A DNA stretch of 64,000 nt from Psychromonas algarum. GTDB taxonomy: Bacteria > Pseudomonadota > Gammaproteobacteria > Enterobacterales > Psychromonadaceae. The DNA is taken from positions 124,001-188,000 of the forward strand of contig NZ_SNUW01000004.1 in the NCBI RefSeq assembly GCF_004376845.1, given 5' to 3'. Below are positions 57,742-64,000 of this stretch, in pieces. Under the pieces are notes generated by a model, which was given only the letters and a program-made list of their open reading frames with translations, ran no database searches and had not been told where the DNA came from. The translations under genes were made by a program, and so were the position numbers. Position 1 is the first letter of the stretch, and the number at the start of each line of letters is the position of its first letter.

Positions 57742-58755
57742 TTAAGCGCTTAATTCCCCTCGTAAATCTGTTGTTAATAATTCTTTTACCACTTTATATG
57801 ATAAATCTTGGCTAAGTAGATAATACAATTTTGCAATAACTGATTCAGTTGTCATATCTAATCCACTGATCACACCAGCCTCACTCAAAGCATGTCCCGT
57901 TGCATAACCTTCCATATTTACACTTCCTTTTAAACATTGGCTGCAATTAACAATTAAAATGCCACGCTCACTTGCTTCTTTTAAGGTGTTTAATAGTTGA
58001 GGGTCTTGTTGTGCATTACCTACACCATAAGTAAGTAACACTAAAGCCTGCAACGGACTCTTTAATAAATTATCTAATACTTGCCAATCAAGACCAGGAA
58101 AAAGGTGCAATATAGCAATTGACTGTTGCTCTATCTGACCAATCGTTAAACGGGTATTAACTGATTTTTGTTTTTTCCCTGCCACGTTTTTAATTTCAAT
58201 ACCGGCTTCTAATAAAACAGGATAATTAGGAGAAACAAAGGCACTAAAACCATCAGCATGCTGCTTAGTTGTGCGGTTACCTCTGAATAATTGATTATGA
58301 AAAAAGATACAAACTTCATTAATCGGATGATGAGCGGCTAAATATAATGAGTTTAATAAATTAGCGCGCGCATCTGAACGTAACTGTGACAGAGGGATCT
58401 GTGAACCTGTAATGATCACAGGCTTACTTAAACTTTCAAAAATGAATGATAGGGCCGATGCCGTATAAGACATAGTATCAGTACCATGTAAGATGATGAA
58501 ACCATCAAAATCATGGTATCTATGCTGTATATCTTTTGCTAATAATTGCCATATTTTAGGTGATATATCAGCTGAATCAATTAACGGTTCATATTCATGA
58601 ATTTCAAATTCAGGCATATCATCATGATAGAATTCAGGCATATTACTGATTGTTTCAGATAAATAACCTGCCACAGGTACAAAACCATTTTTTGACGGTT
58701 TCATCCCAATAGTGCCACCAGTATAAGCAATATATAGTCGTTTCTTTTCTGCCAT
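57742..58755 (-). CDS. ansA: Cytoplasmic L-asparaginase I
   Basis: Hydrolyses asparagine to aspartate. No signal peptide, so the cytoplasmic type I. The two threonine motifs are IAYTGGTIGMK near the N-terminus and ILHGTDTMSYTASAL near 90, with the Lys of SQIPLSQLRSDARAN later. 337 residues matches E. coli AnsA (338). Followed upstream by a small DUF1971 gene 20 bases away on the same strand. Confidence 0.95.
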   Translation of the reverse strand: MAEKKRLYIAYTGGTIGMKPSKNGFVPVAGYLSETISNMPEFYHDDMPEFEIHEYEPLIDSADISPKIWQLLAKDIQHRYHDFDGFIILHGTDTMSYTASALSFIFESLSKPVIITGSQIPLSQLRSDARANLLNSLYLAAHHPINEVCIFFHNQLFRGNRTTKQHADGFSAFVSPNYPVLLEAGIEIKNVAGKKQKSVNTRLTIGQIEQQSIAILHLFPGLDWQVLDNLLKSPLQALVLLTYGVGNAQQDPQLLNTLKEASERGILIVNCSQCLKGSVNMEGYATGHALSEAGVISGLDMTTESVIAKLYYLLSQDLSYKVVKELLTTDLRGELSA

Positions 58756-58775
58756 TACATTCTCATTAAATAAAT

Positions 58776-59111
58776 TTATTCATTTCTTTCTGACAAATTT
58801 TGCTTAACAATCTCAGAATCTTTTTGTGCATAAAATTGCACTTTAAACTCTGTATCATCAGTTAAAAATTCAACTTTATGCCAATATTCAGGAGGTGATA
58901 TTCCTGTTTCACCAGCATTAATAATAACTTCTTTTTCTATCTCACCACGCCGCTCACGAAAGCCAAAGAACTTTAATGAACCCGATGTAACACAGATCTT
59001 ACCAAATACACCTGCTTTGGTATTGTGTTCAAACAAGAATAACTTAGGAATATTAGTTTTAGTAAAAAGAGGAGTCGTTTTGTAATTAACAAAGTCTTCT
59101 GGAATGTTCAT
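58776..59111 (-). CDS. YeaR/DUF1971-family small protein
   Basis: 111 residues from ATG 59111, with AAGGTG six bases ahead; GTG 59120 is a weaker alternative. The cupin-like domain shows TTPLFTKTNIPKLFLFEH, GVFGKICVTSGSLKFFGF, then GETGISPPEYWHKVEFLTDD, matching E. coli YeaR and the N-terminal domain of some TehB proteins. YeaR is nitrate/nitric oxide induced in E. coli; no such control can be seen here. May be co-transcribed with ansA. Confidence 0.85.
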   Translation of the reverse strand: MNIPEDFVNYKTTPLFTKTNIPKLFLFEHNTKAGVFGKICVTSGSLKFFGFRERRGEIEKEVIINAGETGISPPEYWHKVEFLTDDTEFKVQFYAQKDSEIVKQNLSERNE

Positions 59112-59259
59112 TATTAACACCTTTTAAAAATAAAAGAAAATAACGCATCGGAATTACACTATTGAGCATGCCACGGAACACTATTAAATACTATGGAGAT
59201 CAAACACAACAATATATTAATTAACGTATAATCATTGATTCAATAATAAAGAGTCCATT

Positions 59260-59994
59260 ATGCGAATTCATGCTGTTCACAAATTATATGATCATCGACT
59301 GAGCCAAAGTACACGTCCATTTTTAGCTCGAGGCGGCAGCATTACTCGTTGTAAGCATTGCATGCTACTACCCTATTTATGTATCTGCTCTATTAAAAAA
59401 ACAGTGCTCAGCAAGAGTGCTTTTTTACTATTAATGTATGACGATGAAATATTAAAACCTAGTAATACAGGTCGTCTAATTGCCGATCTCATTCCTGATA
59501 CCTATGCCTATATTTGGTCTCGTACAGAACCAAACTCAGAGATGTTAGCTTTATTAGCACAATCACAATGGCAACCTATCGTTATATTTCCTGCAGAATA
59601 CGCAGAACCACAAAGAGTCATAAACAACTATTCGACAATTATTAAAGATAATATAAATAAGCGACCACTGTTTATTTTATTAGATGGAACTTGGGCCCAA
59701 GCTAAAAAAATGTTTAGAAAAAGCCCTTACTTAGATAGTTTCCCCGTATTATCTTTTTCACCAGAGAAGCTATCACAATATTTAGTACGGAAAGCAAGTA
59801 AAGATAATCAACTAGCCACCGCTGAAGTGGCAAGCCTTGTATTAGACTCTATAAATGAGCCAGAAAATGCACGTCTTCTAGCATTACTATTTTCTACTTT
59901 TAAAGAAAATTATTTATTGGGAAAATCTCGGCAACAATTGCCAGATAATAGTAGCCAGCACGCATTATTATCTGCACTAAATAAACATCAATAA
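59260..59994 (+). CDS. tapT: tRNA-uridine aminocarboxypropyltransferase TapT (DTW domain)
   Basis: Adds the acp group to U47 of tRNAs, using S-adenosylmethionine. The DTW motif is DGTWAQAKKM (near 146-155); the cysteine group CKHCMLLPYLCIC near 32-44 is typical of the YfiP branch. 244 residues is normal. Eleven bases upstream of the next gene. Confidence 0.9.
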   Translation: MRIHAVHKLYDHRLSQSTRPFLARGGSITRCKHCMLLPYLCICSIKKTVLSKSAFLLLMYDDEILKPSNTGRLIADLIPDTYAYIWSRTEPNSEMLALLAQSQWQPIVIFPAEYAEPQRVINNYSTIIKDNINKRPLFILLDGTWAQAKKMFRKSPYLDSFPVLSFSPEKLSQYLVRKASKDNQLATAEVASLVLDSINEPENARLLALLFSTFKENYLLGKSRQQLPDNSSQHALLSALNKHQ

Positions 59995-60005
59995 CCGGGA
60001 ACTTT

Positions 60006-60521
60006 ATGTTTAAAAACACACTGCTCTTTATTACTTTACTAGTAATCAGTCACACAAGTTTTGCTGCCGTTTTACCCGCAGGGACTGAAATAAAAATTCG
60101 TATGCAAGAGCCTGTTAATAGTCAGTTACGCTCTGTTGGTTATTACTTTAAAGCACTGGTTGAAAATGCAGTAAATATTGATAACAAAGAAATTATAAAA
60201 CAAGGCGCAAAGGCTTCCGGAAAAGTCACCATGCTTAAAACAGCAAACAGAACAGAAGCGGCAGAAATAGAGTTAATGCTCACTAACTTAACGATTGATA
60301 ATCGCGCTATCTCAGTAAAAAGTTACCCTGTAGCAGGTCGAGGAGAACTTGTATATCGTACAAAAGTTGGTACACCTAACTTAGAAGATGAACCAATAAC
60401 AGCTTCCACTGGAGAACAAATTTCTAATACGATACCAGTCTTAACAAGAGGCAATTTTATTGAATTAACCACAGGCACGGTTGTTTATTTTATCTTAAAA
60501 GATGATGTTATTTATTATTAA
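60006..60521 (+). CDS. Uncharacterised secreted protein
   Basis: 171 residues with a signal peptide ending HTSFA, then a beta-rich domain: LPAGTEIKIRMQEPVNSQL, a KASGKVTML turn and the end TTGTVVYFIL. I do not recognise a named family; the general outline (a lower limit of solubility motif LPAGTEI... and GTVVYF) recalls outer-membrane or periplasmic beta-barrel accessory proteins such as TrbI-like domains, without proof. Its 3' end overlaps the convergent mobB end by 14 bases. Probably transcribed with tapT. Confidence 0.7.
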   Translation: MFKNTLLFITLLVISHTSFAAVLPAGTEIKIRMQEPVNSQLRSVGYYFKALVENAVNIDNKEIIKQGAKASGKVTMLKTANRTEAAEIELMLTNLTIDNRAISVKSYPVAGRGELVYRTKVGTPNLEDEPITASTGEQISNTIPVLTRGNFIELTTGTVVYFILKDDVIYY

Positions 60522-61038
60522 CAGCGTGTTGCACTATAAATTCAACCAATTCATCTAATGCTGAAAAGTTAAATAACGGTAAGTTGTTTGCCTCAAGTGT
60601 TTGATCACAAACCAGCGCAATTATATTCTCATCCGTTAGATGCAGAAAAGGCTTCTGTAAAATGTGTCGATGCAATTCAATTTTAGGAAAAGGCTGCTCC
60701 CGATACCCTTCAACTAAGACTAAATCCAATGAGCTTGTATTTAATAAGGACAACTGCTCAATTAACTGACTATCATGCGCCTGCTCATATTCATGAAAGC
60801 ATACCGAACGATGCGTTCCAGCTAATACTACTTGTGAAGCTCCTGCTTTACGTAAACGATAACTATCTTTACCCGGTTTATCCATTTCAATATCGTGATG
60901 GCTATGCTTAACTAACGCAATACGTAGCCCTTTATTAACTAGCATAGGGATAAGCTTTTCTAATAACGTTGTTTTACCCGTTCCACTAAATGCGGCAAAG
61001 CCTAATAACGGTACTGGAAATTGTGTAATAGAATTCAT
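60508..61038 (-). CDS. mobB: Molybdopterin-guanine dinucleotide biosynthesis adaptor MobB
   Basis: GTP-binding partner of MobA in Mo-cofactor maturation. P-loop AFSGTGKTTLLEKLI near 17-31, then VKHSHHDIEMDKPGKDSYR and LVLVEGYREQPFPKIELHR, the family signature. 176 residues matches MobB. mobA is not adjacent. Convergent with the secreted-protein gene. Confidence 0.93.
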   Translation of the reverse strand: MNSITQFPVPLLGFAAFSGTGKTTLLEKLIPMLVNKGLRIALVKHSHHDIEMDKPGKDSYRLRKAGASQVVLAGTHRSVCFHEYEQAHDSQLIEQLSLLNTSSLDLVLVEGYREQPFPKIELHRHILQKPFLHLTDENIIALVCDQTLEANNLPLFNFSALDELVEFIVQHAVNNK

Positions 61039-61114
61039 GATTTAACCTTATGAAATCACCTAAAGAACCGCTATCATAATCGATTCATTTTAATCTCTCT
61101 ACTTAGAGTCAATA

Positions 61115-61744
61115 ATGCCTTATATTCATGAATTTATAATGTTAACTGTGATCCACCTTCTTGCTGTAATGAGCCCAGGTCCAGATTTTGCAATTGTGTT
61201 AAGACAAAGTATCAGCTTTGGCCGTCGCACAGCTATTTTAACAAGTATCGGCATCGGCGCAGGGATCTCAGTACATGTTTTGTATACGTTATTAGGTATT
61301 GGTTTATTGATCTCTCAATCCGCTTATTTGATGATCACGGCTAAAATATTAGGTGCGGCTTATATCACTTACTTAGGCATTAATTTGTTACGTAGTAAAC
61401 CAGCGTTAGAAGAGCAGCCAGTCATTCAAGTCGATAGTAATAAAAAACATCAGAAAAAAGCTTTTATCGTAGGGTTTATGACAAACGTATTAAACCCAAA
61501 AGCAACACTCTTCTTTTTAGCCATCTTCACTACAGTTGTTAGTGCAAAGACACCTATTGCAGTGCAGTCTATTTATGGTTTATGGATAATTCTGACCACA
61601 ACTGCTTGGTTTTGCTTAGTTTCATTTTTATTTTCTCAGCAGTCTGTACGCCAGAAATTTGTAAGTCATGGACATTGGTTTGATCGTGCAATGGGCATTA
61701 TTTTATTATTATTTGCAGTTAAATTATTAGTTGAATTAATTTAA
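61115..61744 (+). CDS. LysE/RhtB-family amino-acid exporter
   Basis: 209 residues with about six membrane segments. Begins HEFIMLTVIHLLAVMSPGPDFAIVLRQS, given in parts, with the MSPGPD motif of RhtB proteins; a charged loop (KKHQKK) precedes GFMTNVLNPKATLFF, also typical. Substrate probably homoserine/threonine-like amino acids but unproven. Single gene. Confidence 0.9.
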   Translation: MPYIHEFIMLTVIHLLAVMSPGPDFAIVLRQSISFGRRTAILTSIGIGAGISVHVLYTLLGIGLLISQSAYLMITAKILGAAYITYLGINLLRSKPALEEQPVIQVDSNKKHQKKAFIVGFMTNVLNPKATLFFLAIFTTVVSAKTPIAVQSIYGLWIILTTTAWFCLVSFLFSQQSVRQKFVSHGHWFDRAMGIILLLFAVKLLVELI

Positions 61745-61779
61745 TCTTTTTTGTTAAAAAATAAACATGGATCATGTGT

Positions 61780-63102
61780 ATGAAATGTAAATTCATTCTC
61801 GCTTATTGTGCTGCTTTATCTTTTCCCACATTAGCTAGTGAATTCACAGTTGAAGACTTAAATAGATCGGAAGATAAACAAAATACTTGGGTGGTTTTAC
61901 CCTATGCATTTAGTACCGATAGTATGGGCTTAACTGCAGGAGCCGTTTTATTATTAGATGGTTTTATACAACCACAGATGACCATGGTTTTTACTGTATT
62001 TGCAGGCGAAGATCTCGATACTCAATATGGGCCGAATGACACACCAGATCAAGCAAGAGCCAAAGGAGGGATCTATTCCATCAGTGGTTATCGTCCATCC
62101 TTCTCCGATCGTTTATTTATAAGTTCATTAGGCTCTTATGCCTATTATCCTAATCAGCGTTTGTACCTTGATGGCAGTAATAGCTCAGAACAAAATCTCA
62201 GTACTACCGATCCCAATAATATATCACCACTACAAACACAAGGTTATAACAACTGGTTCAATGTTAATTTCAGTTATATTTTACCCTGGGGTGAAAGCAA
62301 ACATAATGTATTGCCAGATATTCAGCTGCGCCGAGGGCTGCCTGTTAATCGAGACCATGTAGGAGGAGGACAAGTATTCACTAGCGGACAAACCTTGCTT
62401 GGAACAGAGTTATTTTATACACGTTGGACAGCCGATCGCTTTACTGAAGCGCCATCTTTAAATACAAATGGTATTCGTCTTTTTCTAGAGCATGATAATA
62501 CTGACTACCCTAGCAACCCTTCTCGTGGTTATGCTTTTAAAGCAACTAGCTCTATCGACTTTGGGTTAGCCAATTCCACACAAAGTTGGAACTCATTAGA
62601 ATTTGATTATAAACATTACATCGAGTTACCAACATTGCCATGGATGCGTCAAAGTGTTCTTGCTTTTAATGCTTGGACTGCTTACTCACCTTCTTGGGAT
62701 AATAATAAAAAATTGAATCCGGGTGGTATATTACAAAAAAATCAAACACCTATGTGGGAAGGAGCACACTTAGGTGGCTGGAATCGAATGCGCGCTTACG
62801 ACAGTAACCGTTTTAATGATAAAGCTGCGGTATACGGCGCTGCTGAATATCGTTTTATTCCACAACTTAACCCAATGGCAGATCAAAAGTGGAACCCTTT
62901 TCCAATTGATTGGTTTCAACTGGTTTTATTTGCAGAAGTGGGTCGAGTCGCTGAACAATATAACACCGAGTTATTTAAAGACATGAAATATGATGTAGGC
63001 TTTAGTGTACGTGCTTTAGCGGCGAAAACCCCGGTTCGTTTTGATATGGCTTGGGGAGAAGAAGGTAGTTCAATGTGGGTAATGTTAAACCAACCATTTT
63101 AA
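61780..63102 (+). CDS. Omp85/BamA-family outer-membrane barrel protein
   Basis: About 440 residues. A signal peptide ends PTLAS; the rest is beta-rich and ends in Phe (MLNQPF), as outer-membrane proteins do. The C-terminal part resembles the bacterial surface antigen domain: DNTDYPSNPSRGYAFKATSS, then GGWNRMRAYDSNRF where Omp85 proteins have an RGY-type core, and FAEVGRVAEQY. No POTRA repeats are visible, so a compact barrel family. ATG 61780 has GGATC eight bases ahead. Function not known. Confidence 0.85.
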   Translation: MKCKFILAYCAALSFPTLASEFTVEDLNRSEDKQNTWVVLPYAFSTDSMGLTAGAVLLLDGFIQPQMTMVFTVFAGEDLDTQYGPNDTPDQARAKGGIYSISGYRPSFSDRLFISSLGSYAYYPNQRLYLDGSNSSEQNLSTTDPNNISPLQTQGYNNWFNVNFSYILPWGESKHNVLPDIQLRRGLPVNRDHVGGGQVFTSGQTLLGTELFYTRWTADRFTEAPSLNTNGIRLFLEHDNTDYPSNPSRGYAFKATSSIDFGLANSTQSWNSLEFDYKHYIELPTLPWMRQSVLAFNAWTAYSPSWDNNKKLNPGGILQKNQTPMWEGAHLGGWNRMRAYDSNRFNDKAAVYGAAEYRFIPQLNPMADQKWNPFPIDWFQLVLFAEVGRVAEQYNTELFKDMKYDVGFSVRALAAKTPVRFDMAWGEEGSSMWVMLNQPF

Positions 63103-63104
63103 AA

Positions 63105-63144
63105 AAGTAACCTAATACCGTTCACAATCGGTATTAGGTTACTT
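63105..63144. terminator. Bidirectional terminator with perfect 16-base stem
   Basis: AAGTAACCTAATACCG (63105-63120) pairs perfectly with CGGTATTAGGTTACTT (63129-63144) around the loop TTCACAAT. Serves the convergent barrel and oxidoreductase genes. Its inner sequence ATACCG resembles the ends of the dispersed repeat. Confidence 0.85.
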
Positions 63145-63187
63145 CCAGCATTAAAGATATATAACAAATTACTTTATATTCAGAAAC

Positions 63188-64000
63188 TTATGCGCCTGTA
63201 TAAGTCGGGTAATCAGTATAACCATGCTCATTACCACCAAATAATGTTGCACCATCAAGATCCGCAAGAGGTTGATTATTTTGTAATCTTGAAACTAAAT
63301 CAGGGTTACCAACAAAAGGACGACCAAAGGCAACTAAATCAGCAAACCCTTCACTTAAAATAGTCTCTGCACGCTCTAGTGTGTAACTACCAGCAACAAT
63401 AATAGTGTTAGTAAAAACTTTACGTAAATCAACACGGAAAGTTTCAGGGATCACAGGTGCGTCATCCCAATCAGCTTCAGATAAATGTAAGTAAGCAATA
63501 TCACGAGACTGTAGTTCTTTAGCTGCTTCAATAATTGTAGGAACAATATCAGGGCAATCCATATCTTTAAAAGTGATAAATGGTGCTAAGCGAACCCCCA
63601 CTTTATCTGCACCAATTTCTGCAATAACAGCATCAATAACTTGCATTAGAAAACGCAGACGGTTTTCACGAGAACCACCATATTGATCGCTACGTTTATT
63701 CGAGTTAGTACGTAAGAATTGATCAATTAAATAACCATTACCACCATGTATTTCAATGCCATCAAATCCAGCTTCAATTGAACATTTAGCTGCATGTGCA
63801 AAGTCTTTGATCACTCTATCAATATCATCTTGGTTCATTTCACGAGGTTGAATACAATCAACCATTTTTCCATTGCCTTCTTCATCTGAAAGCCAAATTT
63901 GTGTTTCTACTGGCGCTAATGGAGAAGGTGCAATTGGTAACTCACCTTTTTGAAAGACAGGGTGTGAAACTCGACCTACATGCCAGATTTGGCAGAACAT
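63188..64000 (-). CDS. nemA: Old Yellow Enzyme (NemA-like), N-terminus cut by window edge
   Basis: FMN-dependent reductase of electrophilic alkenes and nitro compounds; NemA of E. coli reduces N-ethylmaleimide. The 270 visible residues start mid-protein at FCQIWHVGRVSHP (His in the FMN site), continue with FDGIEIHGGNGYLIDQFLR and GSYT...FGRPFVGNPDL, which bind FMN phosphate. About 95 N-terminal residues lie beyond the window. No regulator is visible. Confidence 0.93.
   Translation of the reverse strand: MFCQIWHVGRVSHPVFQKGELPIAPSPLAPVETQIWLSDEEGNGKMVDCIQPREMNQDDIDRVIKDFAHAAKCSIEAGFDGIEIHGGNGYLIDQFLRTNSNKRSDQYGGSRENRLRFLMQVIDAVIAEIGADKVGVRLAPFITFKDMDCPDIVPTIIEAAKELQSRDIAYLHLSEADWDDAPVIPETFRVDLRKVFTNTIIVAGSYTLERAETILSEGFADLVAFGRPFVGNPDLVSRLQNNQPLADLDGATLFGGNEHGYTDYPTYTGA

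Overview
The window is AT-rich chromosomal DNA from a marine-type gammaproteobacterium. Gene order and protein resemblances point to the Psychromonas/Alteromonadales-Vibrionales neighbourhood. Several blocks keep the order known from Enterobacteria and Vibrio: a triple tRNA-Gly(GCC) cluster beside orn, with divergent rsgA-psd; nudF-cpdA-yqiA-parE divergent from tolC; rpsP-rimM-trmD-rplS beside ffh and ypjD; and alaS-lysC-csrA-tRNA-Ser-tRNA-Arg. The genus is an inference; no 16S gene is present. I see no prophage, insertion sequence, integron or CRISPR array.

Layout. 0-9.4 kb: tadA (cut by the left edge), prepilin peptidase pilD, ndk, a yafD homologue, three tRNA-Gly, orn, then rsgA-psd-ilvA-K+ channel. 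9.5-16.4 kb is the accessory-looking part: a two-gene unit of a large membrane P-loop protein plus an MscS channel, a cobalamin riboswitch in front of a decayed outer-membrane gene, then an ExbB-like and a TonB-like gene with no exbD. 16.4-23.8 kb: parE, yqiA, cpdA, nudF, tolC, hldE. 23.9-27.1 kb: an unusual soluble histidine kinase, a YbaN-type membrane protein and a spondin-domain lipoprotein. 27.2-34.1 kb: the S16/L19 operon, ffh, ypjD, endA, a CorB-type protein. 34.1-44.4 kb: a lone pilin, a formate channel fused to CBS domains, a LysR regulator, luxS, gshA with a lysozyme-like lipoprotein, yqaA and the sodium-pumping oxaloacetate decarboxylase oadGAB. 44.9-53 kb: tRNA cluster, csrA, lysC, alaS, rlmJ, a YajR-type MFS protein, ssb. 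53-64 kb: transporters, yqhD, an amino-acid binding protein, ansA, tapT, mobB, an Omp85-family barrel and an Old Yellow Enzyme cut by the right edge.

How it works together: sodium-coupled and fermentative energy metabolism (oadGAB, FocA, YqhD), envelope biogenesis (psd, hldE, tolC), the translation core (tRNAs, S16/L19, alaS, trmD, rimM, ffh) and AI-2 synthesis (luxS).

The points most worth a second look are: (i) the MscS channel paired with a membrane protein whose Walker A lysine is a threonine; (ii) the intact promoter and B12 riboswitch over a ruined receptor-like gene followed by exbB-tonB without exbD; (iii) a ~150-220 bp dispersed repeat in three copies with imperfect inverted ends, one of which supplies the stop codon of the MscS gene; (iv) two genes whose best start is AUU; (v) an A8 tract that puts the start of a symporter out of frame and a G8 tract inside yqiA; (vi) a FocA-CBS fusion; and (vii) a kinase whose receiver domain has lost its phosphoacceptor.
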